This document shows, piece after piece, positions 9,706 to 21,390 of a DNA stretch of 64,000 bases. Position numbers and translations under genes: made by a program. The notes beneath the pieces are model-generated. The model did not search any database. It worked only from the letters and a program-made list of their open reading frames with translations, and was not told the origin of the DNA. How positions within the stretch are numbered: position 1 is the stretch's first letter; the number at the start of each line of letters is the position of its first letter. Source of the stretch: Raffaelea ambrosiae (Eukaryota; Ascomycota; Sordariomycetes; Ophiostomatales; Ophiostomataceae); contig PCDI01000004.1 in NCBI GenBank assembly GCA_002778195.1, positions 1,878,418 through 1,942,417 on the forward strand, in the 5' to 3' direction.

Positions 9706-12116
9706 AGTAAAAAGAACGAAAAAAAGAAGAAGAAAAATAAAAAAAAACTACGCCAACAGGCAAACGTCCACCCACATGACCCCTACCGTGGCTGCACCGG
9801 CAAGGGAGACCAACCACGTTACAAACGAGGGCACGAGGAAAGGGAGAGAGGAAAAAAAAAACGGACAGGGTCACGTTCTCCTCCCCAGGTGCCGAGGGGC
9901 CAACGGCCGGGGTGCCACGGGTCAAGCAAGGGCCAAAAAGACAAGCCACGGGCCCAGAGGCAACAAAACGGTCCAGAGTGGACAAACGAGCAAAAACAAA
10001 GTTGAAAAAATTTAGGGTTATCTTGTTGGGTTTGGTTTCGGGTAGAGGGAGAAGGGTTCAAGGTTGTGGTTTTTGCTTCTTTGCTGGCTTTTTGCTCCAT
10101 TGCCCAGGGAAAAAAAAAGAAGAATGACGACATGGTACGAGATATTCACCTTTTGCAACTTTACATAGGAACAATGACGGCGTACACAGGGAGAGAGAGA
10201 GGATCAACCATAAAATGACGAGGTTGGTTGGAGTAACCAATACCACAAGATAAGGGGTTGCATGCAGATCTACGCGACATCAGAGCCCCGCGTGAGCAAC
10301 GATGCGCAGTGTTGGTTCGGTGGTGTCGTTGGCAAGAGTATGGAATGAATTTAGTTACACGATACAAAGTAAGCATGCCACTAATACTCCACAGAAGGAA
10401 CAATATCTGCACGTGCTGGAGACTATCGAAGAAACCCAGATGACCCGGGAAAACGTGAAACTCGAAAACGCTTCTCTGACACATGGGAGCCCATTTATTA
10501 GAGACACTCACTAGTTGTATACTGGAGCCGGCAAGAAACCGTTTCGGTGAGAGCCAGCCCTTTCGTTTTTTTTTTTGTCTTCTCCTTTTGCCCACGTTTT
10601 GCGTCCATTCGATCCCGCTATCTCCACGAGTACTATAGTACTTTGTTCTCTCGTTCTGCATCGGAGCCCCCCCCCCCCCCTTTGTGGCTTAATAGCAGCC
10701 CTTAATAGCCGATGGTTAGGACGGTCTTTGTTGTTGGTTCGAATTAGGCAGTTTGCTCCGTCTTGACACACATACTATTACATGGTTGACTAACACAACA
10801 CAGGTGGGGGGGGGGGTCTGGCTTGGCTTGGTCCTCGTCTGGTTTCTCGGGGTCTCGTCTTATCTTTGATGTCTTCATCCTTTGCTTGTCGACTCCCCCA
10901 CCATCTCGATGCTTGCTTCCCTTGCATTCAACTGCATTTCCTGAACGGGTGGTGGATAAAACATTGCAGACGCATATTGGCCAGACACTTGTCCAAAGGA
11001 GGTGGGTAAAAAGAGGATAAAGAGCACAAAGAGCAAAAAGAGCACATACACAAAGTACAAACATGCGAAGAGGCGTCTGGTAAAGGCATTTGATAGAAAT
11101 GATCGCAATCAAAGACCCCCTGCCCAACAGAAGTCTAGGCAAGTCTCTCAAGAAACCGCGTATAGACCACTTAGAGGAAACCCATTAAGGAAATCTCTCA
11201 AAGAGAACTGTTCAACCAGGCCACTCACTCAAAGAGGTCGGTCGTATTCCCGAAACGGCCATAGACACATCAACCGCCACTGCTTGGAGTGCAGAACCAT
11301 GGATCAGACTGGCCGAATGACCCGTGTCGATTGTTTTGCTTTGTCCGAACACATCCATTGTCGATTGTTCATGCTCATTCAATCAACGAATCTATTAGTG
11401 CACGTGCGGGGAGGGGTGCCCAGACCATGTTCGTAACACGTTCAGACCGTGTTCAGACGGCTCGTCCAGGGGTTCCACAGCGGGCTGGACTCGACAAGGC
11501 GGGTGGTGGATATCCGAGCACAAGTTTCCGTCGACTAACTACCGCTTTCAACGGTCTCTTTGTTCCCTACGAGTACTTCACAAGATGGTGTCTTGATGTG
11601 TGCGTATGCAGTCGCAAGCGTTGGCTCGCGTGCTTGTTTGGTTAAATGCATTGTGCTTATTCCATGAACCTAGACCCAATTTTTATACTGGCGCCCTATA
11701 CCGCGAAGCCATGCAAGAAAATAGAAACAAAGTGTGAAGAAAAAGAGGTGATTCGGTTAAGACATCGCCTGTGGTAAATTATATATACATGTGTGAGAAG
11801 TGAAAGCATATAAAAAAAAAGAATCAATGACACCAGACGCATTTTAATCATCGAAACTCCAATCAGATTTAAAAGTAGCCTAGATCCGACAAGAACGTGC
11901 GTTGAAAAAAAAAACGCCATGTGACAAGAAGAAGAAAAGTCTCGGGAAGACTATTTCCAAGTTGTAAGAATGTCCGGTTCCCTAATGGTTGATACAACGA
12001 ATGGAAGAAGGGTATCAAGTGAATTGAAAAGTTTCGTTCCCAGGGCAATGCCCGCCCGACCTGCGCACGACTATGCCTATGCCGAAACCCTTTGGATGCA
12101 AGGCTGGGAGTGGCAG

Positions 12117-12153
<37 letters not shown>

Positions 12154-12286
12154 GAGAATATACAAAACACACGACAGACACAGCTCACGCGGCGCGTGGA
12201 GGGTGTATTGTATTGGGTGTGTGTGCGCGCGAGACCGCCAGCCTAGAATTTTGGGGGTTCACAGTTTTGACGATTGGTCATTGTGC
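9706..12286. other. Gene-free convergent region, 2.6 kb
   Basis: This lies between the 3' ends of the aldo/keto reductase (+) and the GH128 gene (-). Only short, biased open frames are present, with purine-rich stretches near 9706-9990 and C/G runs near 10670 and 10805. A TTAGGGTTA at about 10012 is a lone telomere-like word without repetition. One TACGAGTA word occurs at 11568-11575. No RNA gene was recognised. Confidence 0.5.
12118..12149. repeat. (CA)16 microsatellite
   Basis: A perfect CA dinucleotide run of 16 units, about 140 bp beyond the stop codon of the GH128 gene, possibly in its 3' UTR. Confidence 0.95.
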
Positions 12287-13510
12287 TTAGTTGTAGGCAT
12301 AGGTGTTGCCGTAGGTGCTCAGCGACGTGGTGGACGTCAGCAGAGAGCCGGTGGCAGCCATGAAGTACGAGTAGCGCTCGACAAAGGAGAAGGTGGAGTT
12401 GTTGTCCATCTGGTCCATGACCTCCGCGAGGAAGGTGTTGATCTCATCGTCGCTGCCGGTGGGAGCAAACTCGGTAATCCAGACATTCTTGCCGCAGACG
12501 TCGTAGACCTCGAGCAGCTGGTTGAGGAAGTCGGTGGTGTCGGCGCTGTTGTACCAGTGGGCAGCGCAGAAGTCGTAGTCGCACTTGCCGTCGCAGGCCG
12601 TGATGAAGTTGGCCAGCCACTCGGTGCCCTCACCCGCGTTGTGGCTGTTGGTGATGGCCGGGGTGCTGATGCGGACCTTGCCGGAGTAGGGGTTCAGGTA
12701 CTGCTGGTGCAAGCTGGCAGCCGTGGCGGCGTCCAGGTTGGCCTGGCCGGCGTTGTCAGGCTCGTTGAAGCTCAGGAAGTTCGTGGCGCCGTTGGCAATG
12801 GCAGTCTCGGCGTTCTCCGACCAGCCGTCGGCGTGGGTGGGGCCCCACATCATGGGCACGAACTCCAGGTCAGAGGGCGCCGAGCTGTCGGCGGTCTGGC
12901 CCCAGTTGTACGACCACGAGATCTTGGAGCCGGAGCTGAGGAAGGGCGACAGCAGGTCGCCGGCGTTGTAGGCCAGACCACGCTTGTTGCCGCTGGACGA
13001 GGCCGCGGAGGTGGTGGCCGCGGCCGTCGAGCTGGTGGTGGTCGGGGTGGCCTTGGTCGACGTGGTGGGCGTCGGCGTCGGCGTCGGGGTGGTCGAGGTG
13101 CTGGTGGTCTCCTCAACCTTGACCTGGGCAGCCTTGGCCGCGGGCGTGGTGGTGCTCGTGGTGGTGGGCGTCGGGGTGGGCGTCTTCTTGGACGAGGTGG
13201 TGGTGACGGCCACCAGGGTGGTGGCCGGCGTGGTGGACGACGACGACGTCGTGGCCGCGGCGGCGGGCGCCTGCTGCTCGGTGACGGGAGACGCCGAGGT
13301 GGTGGCCTCGGCGACCTCGACCGGGCTGCCGTCGGGGTAGACGGTGACGACGGACCAGTCGGTGACGGTCACGACGTCGGTCGCCTCCACGACGACGACG
13401 TCCTTCTTGGCATGGAAGCCGCCGTGTCCGTGGCGGTGGACGTTGAGGGCCAGGGCCTGCTGGGCGAAGAGCGAGGCGGCAACGGCCAGGACTTGCTTGT
13501 TGTTGACCAT
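12287..13510 (-). CDS. Secreted GH128-type (Asl1-like) beta-1,3-glucanase with Ser/Thr-rich stalk
   Basis: A predicted extracellular or wall-bound glucan hydrolase of 407 residues, single exon. A signal peptide is visible (hydrophobic core LAVAASLFAQQALAL, cleavage near 20-22), followed by a His/Gly-rich segment. Residues about 68-172 are a Thr/Ser/Pro/Ala linker with PTPTPT runs, likely heavily O-glycosylated. The catalytic domain begins at NKRGLAYN (about 175). The GH128 acid/base lies in FLSFNEPD (Glu250) and the nucleophile in VWITEFAP (Glu347); HWYNSADT and SYFMAATG are further family landmarks. No GPI signal is evident, since the protein ends TYGNTYAYN. The role inferred from the family is remodelling or degrading beta-1,3-glucan at the cell wall. 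A TTTATAAA box about 355 bp upstream of the start is a possible TATA element. Confidence 0.93.
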   Translation of the reverse strand: MVNNKQVLAVAASLFAQQALALNVHRHGHGGFHAKKDVVVVEATDVVTVTDWSVVTVYPDGSPVEVAEATTSASPVTEQQAPAAAATTSSSSTTPATTLVAVTTTSSKKTPTPTPTTTSTTTPAAKAAQVKVEETTSTSTTPTPTPTPTTSTKATPTTTSSTAAATTSAASSSGNKRGLAYNAGDLLSPFLSSGSKISWSYNWGQTADSSAPSDLEFVPMMWGPTHADGWSENAETAIANGATNFLSFNEPDNAGQANLDAATAASLHQQYLNPYSGKVRISTPAITNSHNAGEGTEWLANFITACDGKCDYDFCAAHWYNSADTTDFLNQLLEVYDVCGKNVWITEFAPTGSDDEINTFLAEVMDQMDNNSTFSFVERYSYFMAATGSLLTSTTSLSTYGNTYAYN

Positions 13511-14954
13511 GTTGGCGGTGTTGGTGTGACGGTGTGGTTTGGTTTGGTTTGTGATGTTGTGCGACGTGAAGGGATGTTCGTGATCGTCGAGATCTGGGTG
13601 GTGATCTTCGGTTTGGCGTTGGGGATTTCTCGTGAACAAAAAGAGGACTCGTGAAAAAGGAAGGACGTGACAGTGAACCAGTCGCTGGGGACGATAGTCT
13701 AGAAAAGGAACGAAAGCGAGACGCAGTCTATCAAAGACGCAGAAGGAGTGATGCGTGATTTGAGTCTGTCGACAGGATCTCAAGACAAAAGGGAGTGTGA
13801 AGGGTGGAAAAGGGGAAGGAGAGAGGGTGTGTCGGGGAGGACGGGGTCGAGACTGGCGACCGCTAGGTTTATAAAAAAGAACGGAACAGGTTGGGTAACC
13901 AGGAAACACAAAGCGAAGGAACGTGGGAGAGAACGAAAAAAAGAACAAGAAGAAGCCCGTGGGGCGCGGGAAAAGGGTAAAAGGCAAGGGCAGAGAGGGA
14001 AATAGAACGCTGGCCAGCGTGTGTGTGAGTGAGCGGCATGCGGTGTCTCTCTGAGCCCCCTCTCTCGGTCTCTTGGCCGCTCCTTCCTCGTACTGTAATA
14101 GCACAAACCGAAAGGGGGGGGGGGTGCAAGCAGGCAGGTGGGGCTGGCCTAGAAAACCGGCAAGGGACGGGGGGCAAACCGGGCAGGTGGTCGTGGAGCG
14201 AAGCCTGTGCCTCCCGGCTAATTGGGCGAAGGGCGGCCAGCCTGGCGAGCGAGGGACAAGTCATGACAGACGTCGGCCCTTCCTGGCAAGGGAGCCAGGT
14301 CAGGTACCAGGGCAGGAGCGATGCAGGTACCACGGCACAAGTGGATCCGAACAATGGGGGCACCTGCCTGCTTTGTTTGTCCGCCGCGCGCTCTGACTGG
14401 TCAAGCCGTCCGATGGTGCGGCGGCCCCCCCTTGGATCAGAGATGCAGGCCCTGCCCCTGGCCGTTTTGTTTCGCTGCTGGCTGGGCGCCACGCCTCCAT
14501 TGGCTACCATTGCTCCCAACTCTGGCCACTAGAGCAGACACTAGTTCAGGGCCGCCAGGCTGCAACACCCGTCCGATTTGCTGCGCTGCTAGCGTGCTCG
14601 ATCACACAAACCAGGAGGGCTCCTCAGGCATGTCCAAGACCTGCACGACTCGGCTTTTTGGCTGCAATCCTCCCTCCCCCCCCTGTCCATCGTGACTGGC
14701 GACCAGCTCCACCCAACAGGACCACCCCCTGGTTGGCCCCGTCCGTGGGCATCTCTGTGTTGGCACCAGCGACCGGGAAACAACGTGAGCAGGGCCACCA
14801 TTGTGAGGAAATGTGGTCCTCTTTGGCTGTCGAGGCCCTGTGCCCATTGTTTCAGGAGCTTACATAGTAGAAAGATGCAGTAGATGCATGTCAGTGGCCA
14901 GTCCATGCATACGAGCAGCAGCCCAACCCAGCGCGACGCCCATTCTTTCTTTGC

Positions 14955-14986
14955 CAGCTAAGCAGCCAAGCAGCTAAGCAGCCAAG
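14955..14986. repeat. Two perfect copies of a 16-bp tandem repeat
   Basis: The unit CAGCTAAGCAGCCAAG occurs twice head to tail and is followed by a degenerate partial copy. Confidence 0.9.
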
Positions 14987-15554
14987 CAAGCAGCAGTGGA
15001 TATGATTACGGTGGATGCTCTTTTTTTTCCCGTTGTTTCTTTCTTGCCGGCGTGTCGCCCAGTCACTGAGCATTGAGACATCAACGAGAAAAAAAACAAG
15101 AAAGAAATGACAGCCACCCACAGGTCAGCATGCAGTTGTGCAGCCAAGAGTCACCGTCTGAGCCTTGGCCTTCTGGCGCATCGGACACCGCCCCCCCAAA
15201 TCTACATTGTACGTGCGTTTTACTGCTCGTATGTGGTTACTCGGGCCAGCATGGGCTCCTCGATCGGCGCGAGCAGGCTTGGCAGGACGCCAGGCCAAGA
15301 GAAGCAGATGAGAAGGCGACGGAAGTGACCGAAGAGACACACACAGCGCGACAGGAAGAAAGAAGAAAAAGAAAAGGAAGAGAAAAGGGAGAGAAAAAGA
15401 GAGAGAGACCTGCAGCGCCAAGGCACATCGTGATAATTGTACGCGACACGCACGCTCTGGCATGTACTGTGGTATGTTCCTGCGCTCGGCCTGCACGCTG
15501 CTGCAGTGCTGCGCCATTTTGGTTTTAGTTTTGCCTCTGTTTTTGACCATTAAC

Positions 15555-15583
15555 TACACCGTACTTACATAGTACTACTCGTA
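15555..15583. other. Cluster of three recurrent intergenic words
   Basis: Within 29 bp lie TACACCGTACT (15555-15565), TACATAGTA (15566-15574) and TACTCGTA (15576-15583). Each of these words recurs several times elsewhere in the non-coding parts of the window. The function is unknown; the cluster may be a binding-site array or a relic of a dispersed element. Confidence 0.6.
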
Positions 15584-17233
15584 TGAAGGTTTTTTTTTTG
15601 GTTTGTACAGGGCTTGTCATTGACCCTCTTTCCGGTTGTCTCGCCCGTCATCTTTTTTTTTTGCCTCCTGCTCCTCTTCGGACGAAACAATCAGCCCCGA
15701 CCTGGTCGGACAACAGATGAACAGGATGGACGTGCAGGGTTTTGAATTGACCATTGTATGGGCCATTGAGCACCTCTTGTGGGTCGACAATTGGGCCAGA
15801 TGCAAGCACTTCCCTGGCCCTGGCCCCCTGTCAGTTGTTCTCACGAAAGAGACGCAAAGGCTCCACCGATAGTGCCCGTTGCTGGATCCGTTTGGACCGT
15901 TCCACCGTTCTATCAGTTTTTGCGATATGGCTCCGTCGCTGCTGTTGCTGCTGTTGGTCGCCTTTGGCAGGGTTCCTGTCGGTCGCGCACGGTATCCAAC
16001 AAGGATCCCATCTTGCTACGAGTATTGACCGACACTATTGTCTGATGCGGGAGCACCACTACAAAGTACTAATAGTACTATGTATGCAGTTATCAGGGAC
16101 CAGCCCCCGGGACCTACACGGTAAATACGGTGATACTCGTGCATGTGGCTCGCAGGATCGCAACGTCTCACTCAATCCCTTCTTTTTTTGCTCACAATCC
16201 TTCATCCTGTCCAGAGTCGCCGAGTCTTGGTTGCCCGTGCCGACTGCGGTGCTACTGCGTGCGAAAGAACGAGTGCTACTTTGTATGTCCTGCAAAAGAA
16301 GCTGCCTCCCAGCAGGATTCCGGCACCTGCGCGTGCGTAAGCAGACTGCAGCTGCGTGCACGCATCGGTACCGTTTCTAGGCCATCCATTCTGGCCGCTG
16401 ATTGGCTCACGGGGCTAGACCGATGCGGTCCTTCTGCTGGCGTCCGTTTTTGGTGTCTCGTTGTTTTTTTCGTCTTGTTTGATTCTGCACATCGCATGCA
16501 GAGTCCTGATCCCGTTCGGCCCCATGTCGTCGTTCAACGAGTACATGCTCGTGGTATGTGTATCTTACCATCGTACTATGTACATTTCGACGTCCACTTG
16601 AATGGACTGCACAATTGGGAATAGCCTCTTACGTGTCCAACAAGGGGGTGCACAGGGGCCTGGAGAAAAATTCGCACGGGCACGGAGCAGGAGGGAGCGA
16701 AAGAAAAAAAAACATGACAGCCCGGGAAGAAGGAAAAAGTAAAAAACGCGAGGGAAAAAAAAACCAATCCCATGTCGACAGCTCACACTGCGATCTCCGT
16801 CGCGGAAAGTCCCTCCCCCCCCCTTTTTTTTCCCCTTTGCTTTGCGCGCTGGATCTGCCCTTGCTCTTGGTGGCACTTGAAACGTTAAGCGAAATTGCAA
16901 TGTCTCCACTCCTGTCCACTCCTGTGGGCTCGTCGCCACGACCTTTTGGTCTGGGTCCTCGCCTTTCTTTTGCTTGCCTCCATCAGAGCATGTTGTTGCG
17001 TGCTTGCCCTTTTTCCCTTCCGATCAAGACTTTCGCACCTTCCCTCTTTCTGGCGTCTGGACCGATGGCTCTTCGTTGCGGCTCCCCTGGTCGTGGTTAC
17101 ATGGCACCAGTATCATCGTCGAAAGCTTGGCTTCTTGAAACTCCGGGCGGAAAGGCCGCAACCACCCCCCTGCTCACGGCCTTTCTGGAACCCTCAATCC
17201 TCTTCTCAATGGGGTATCGTGGGCTTACGTATG

Positions 17234-17247
17234 TACGAGTACTCGTA
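17234..17247. other. Perfect 14-bp palindrome TACGAGTACTCGTA
   Basis: A perfect inverted repeat made of the two orientations of the recurrent word TACTCGTA, overlapping at the centre. Further copies of the word occur nearby at 17350, 17618 and 17715. A dimeric regulator could bind such a site, but this is inference. Confidence 0.6.
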
Positions 17248-18860
17248 TCTTATCGTGGTCCTATTATTGACAGAGTACACCGTCGTTGCTCGTATCGTTC
17301 ACCGGGGCCACACCGTCAGCCATACAACACGAGCGTGTCATTGTGTACATACTCGTAGTACACGTCTCCCCGCCCCTTCCTTTCTTCTTCCGTGCAATAT
17401 CATTTCTCCAGTGGTCCTGAATATATCCGTTCCGTTCGTCTTCGTCATCCTGCCTGCCTCTTTGGGGTCGTTATCACCGCGCTCTGTCCCCTGGTGATTG
17501 GGACTGATGTTGGGCATGACGTGTCACGGGGAATCCCTGGCCGGCCAACCTGGAGAGGCTGGGAGCACTCGTGCGAATTGCTCTGGAGCAATAATACTAC
17601 CATGTGTGTACTGCTGCTACGAGTATGGAGAGCTCACAGCCACAGAAGCCGAGAGACTCGTAATTTCTAAAATTGGTTGTGGGTGGCCACTCCGAAGGCT
17701 TGCGTTGACCCCCGTACGAGTACCCCTGGCAATATCGAGATACTATCTCCTACCTGTCGTCGAAGCCATGGCTGGGGCCACTCTTGTTTTCTCCAGTCTC
17801 GTTCTCCAGTCTTGTTTGCCAGTCCCGTTCTCGCTCCCTTGACACATTGAGACAGGCCGAGAAAGAGGGAGGCTGAGGAAGAGGAAAAAGAAATACGAGA
17901 CCATGAGAGCGTCGGCATGTGAATCTGAGCTGGATACGATCAAACGATCATGCTGGAGGCCAGATGGCCAACTGAGGGCCAGAACGACAGGATCAGAAGG
18001 GGGGCACAATACAGGAAAGATTTGAGGAGAGCCAAGCAACGCCAGAGACAAACAATTACCGAGTTTCAGCATGCACACAATTGGCGAAGACGGGCCAAGA
18101 CGCACTTTTGAGAAGCCCCTCCTCTGCGGCGTCTTCCTCAGCTATCCCGGAGGAGCCTGCTTTCCATTGCGGCTCTGTTTGAGCACAACCCTAACAGAAC
18201 CCGTCGTACATGGTAACTAACTGGTTGGAAATTCGAAGAATGCAGACGCTAAAAAGCCTGTTTCCTCGTGACAGGTGTTTGACGTTGGACGTATGCAACA
18301 TAAATCCTCCCTCTTCCACTTTTATTTTGTCGGTCGTTTGGATCAGTCGGCTGCCCGTATTTGCTCTATTGATTATTCTATATAGGTTGTCTCGGTTTCA
18401 GTTGGTTGCAATGCGTTATTCTTATCCACGCTTGTATGCATAATACCAACAACCTACAGCTATCTTACTGCCCACATGAGCCAGGATACCTTTTTTTTAC
18501 ATTTGTTGTCTTATGCACATCTTCAACCATCTGGGCCTCCAACTGCTCACCAGGCAACGGCAGATGGGAGCCTGGACTTGCCTTTTTTTTTCCCCCGAGT
18601 TGCTGTTGACGACTCGTCGTGCCCGCCCTCTGGGCGGCTAAGGCATTCTTGACGTGATACCGGGAGCCAAACGAGACAAACGAACGATTCTAGACTCATC
18701 CATGGTTACGTCTTCCCGGCATCAATCTCTGGGACGTCCAGGCCCAACCAACCCAGGGTCTGCTCTACGGTCACCCCCGTGTCGGCCCCGGGTCCCTCCG
18801 AAGCCGACCCCCCCAAATTTAAAAGGGGCTCTTCCTCCCAGGTGCGCATAGCCTCCCCCA

Positions 18861-18925
18861 ATATGGACTATTAATATAGGTCATCATGATTTATATTTAT
18901 ATATATATATGAAAATTTGCCTTTT
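18861..18925. other. AT-rich patch
   Basis: A short stretch dominated by A and T, including a TATATATATAT run, in otherwise GC-balanced surroundings. No gene is attached to it within a plausible promoter distance. Confidence 0.5.
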
Positions 18926-19012
18926 TTAGATCACCAGCGAAGAGGCGAGAGAGAGCCACGGGCGGGTGATAAATGCCGGCTCATCTGGGCCCGGAGGCAC
19001 AGCTTCCCAGAA

Positions 19013-19027
19013 GGGGGGGGGGGGGGG
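19013..19027. repeat. Run of 15 G
   Basis: A homopolymer G tract. Tracts of this length often have uncertain length in assemblies. Confidence 0.9.
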
Positions 19028-20410
19028 TATACATGGGCAGCAACAACGTGGCGAATAGACACGGGAGAGTTTCCACGAGGACTCGTAAATAGGGCCACTA
19101 CCGTGCCTTCTTCCTAGTGTTCGGGAAGAGAAGAACGGGATGGGGAGGGCAGGAGGTGGGAGAAGAAGAATTGGAATGGCGATGCCGGGATGACCATGCT
19201 ATCTCTGGCTGTGCCTCCCCAAGAAGTCTTGGCTTCTCTTCCCTTTCTCTCCTGTTTATCTTCTTATTTTTTTGTGCTCCTGCTGCTATTTTGGGAATTC
19301 CGTCTCGATCGTCTACCTTCTCGATCCCATCTCATGACCGCCAAGTTGGGGGGGGAAATCGGAGGGAAAGAGAAGAGATGACAAGAGAAAGGAGAAAGAA
19401 GCATCGGGACTCTCGGCAATTGTTCCAGAAGATGGCTGGCAGGCCAACAGAGAAGCAAGCCACCGTGTCGTCTCGGATGCACGATGCCATATTTACGAGA
19501 GTCTCGGTCCTCCCTTGCGGCTGCCAAGTGCGGCATCGGGTGCGAGAGAGGAGGGAATGCGGTGTGTCTCCCTCGACGTGATGGAGGCGCCCGCATGCCT
19601 GTCCTGCAAGCCACAATTCTTGGAGGGAAAGGCGCAACTTTCAATTATCTGCCCGCCCTCCGACTGTGCCCCGTTTGTTTGGGCCTCATCCTCCTTCTCC
19701 TTGGCCGACCGGACCATCTCTTTATTTGCCATCTGACGCGGAGTCTTATTCTTACTGCGACCCCGAAGCAGACGAGTCGACTTCCGACCAAAGCAGACAC
19801 GGGAAGAGAGGGAGAGGAAGAGAGTCAAAAAATAACGTACCGAGATAAAAAGGCAAGAAAAAGACAGCCAGACACGGGAAAAAAATAAAGGAGGGGGGCA
19901 AGCAGAAGCCGAGTCTCTTGCCCGTTTTGCCATCCTGCCAAAGTTGCAGTCTGCCTCAGGATTGCCTCAGTATGGCGCAGGCAGGTCTGATAATGAATGA
20001 TCTTGCTCTCCTTTCTTGGGGGCCAGATGGCGAGATGGGGGAGACGAGGCTGCGAAACAAAAGCAATGCAACAAAAGGTCGTTGCTGGTCGTCACATGGA
20101 GTCATTGCTGGGGAGAAGCTTCCCTTGGAAGAAAAACAAATGCTGCCACATGATGTGCACCGCAGGCAAGTGCCGCATTACCCACGCAGCCCTTGGGATG
20201 GGGTAGCATCGTGGCTTTGTGGCAGTGAAGGAGGAGTGAGAGCAAGAAGTCGATGGAAAGTGCACATTTTCTCTTTCGCTGTACAGCAGCAGGCCTGGCC
20301 TGTTCAGCTTCTTTCCCCTGGCTGCTGGTTGAGCTGCCCCGGCTTGTCGTTTTGTCCTTTTTTTTCCTCCGTGAAAGGCAGTGCCTTGTCAACATGAGCT
20401 CTGTTGGAGT

Positions 20411-20495
20411 TGTCCCGTTTCCTCAATCTCTCGTTTCCTGGGTTCTCTTGTTTCCTGGGTTCTCTCCTTTCCTGAATCTCCCCTTTCCCGGCGTC
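20411..20495. repeat. Degenerate 16-17-bp tandem repeat, about 5 units
   Basis: Pyrimidine-rich units of the form CTCGTTTCCTGGGTT are repeated about five times with substitutions and 1-bp length changes. The array lies about 0.7 kb before a second, independent minisatellite. Confidence 0.7.
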
Positions 20496-20712
20496 TCTTT
20501 CGTCCCTATTTTGGCAAAGCTCCAATTTCCTGCACATGGCCGCCTGTTTCTCACGTTATACGGGTCGGCTGCTTCGCCCGCGGCTCCGGGATTGGGCCCT
20601 TGGACTGAGGGGGGAGGGGGACTTTTGTTCACTTTTTGCTTGGCTTGGGGCAGTTCTTTCTTGTCTGGTTGAATGACCCGAATACTTGCATATTTGGCAC
20701 CTTTGTGCGTGC

Positions 20713-20733
20713 GTGTGTGTGTGTGTGTGTGTG
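20713..20733. repeat. (GT)10 microsatellite
   Basis: A perfect GT run preceded by GTGCGTGC, in intergenic DNA. Confidence 0.95.
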
Positions 20734-21230
20734 GATTGCTTTTCTGGTGGTGTCATGGGCTGTCTCTGTAGTGTCTTGGTTTTCCATTTCTATTTGTCCA
20801 CGATGCATGTTAATGTTTTATTTTCCTGTATTGTTTCGTTGGAAAATAAGACGAAGACATCTCCTCGGAGCGAGTGTTTGGGGGGGCATACATTGATACG
20901 ACCTTGGGGCTGAGATTGACCGCGCGAGCAGACAGCTGTTTTTTTTGGGGGTTTTTTTTGGGTTTTGTTTGTTCTTTTTTCTCATACGCCCTTCTGTCTG
21001 CATTCGAGTGTGCCGCAGCCTCAGACCCAAGCTTTTTGCACTTCGAGTCGTTGGTCGCTGCTCGGGTTCCGAAGATGTTCCTGCAGCTCCTTGGGGGTTC
21101 GTTTGGTTCGTTTGGGACTGTTTCTGGACAAAGTATGTTCATATGTTCGTCACACGTGCGTCAAATGAGCTTGATGAGTCCTGGTGAGACTCGACTCCTC
21201 TTGATGAACTTCTTCAAGAACTCTGTTTCC

Positions 21231-21390
21231 CAGTCCGTGTCAGTCCGTGTTAGTCCGTGTCACACCTTCTCAGCCCTTCTCAGTCCTTCCCAGTCCGTGT
21301 CAGTCCGTGTCAGCCCTTCTCAGTCCGTGTCAGTCCGTGTCAGCCCTTCTCAGTCCTTCCCAGCCCGTGTTAGTTCTTCTCAGTCCTCGG
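21231..21390. repeat. Minisatellite: 16 units of 10 bp
   Basis: Sixteen head-to-tail 10-mers in exact register. Two main variants, CAGTCCGTGT and CAGCCCTTCT, are mixed with single-base derivatives such as TAGTCCGTGT and CAGTCCTTCC. The variants show a higher-order pattern (two of the first type followed by one of the second). The 10-bp period is not a multiple of three, so the array is unlikely to be coding; the frame across it gives a Ser/Val/Arg string only by repetition. Confidence 0.95.

Noticed and set aside
10012..10020. TTAGGGTTA telomere-like word
   Set aside because: Only one and a half units, no array, and genes continue on both sides, so it is not a telomere or an interstitial telomeric repeat.
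10736..10746. GGTTCGAATTA resembling a tRNA B box
   Set aside because: It lacks the required CC after the variable positions, and no A box or cloverleaf could be drawn around it. The other GGTTCGA words in the window also fail this test.
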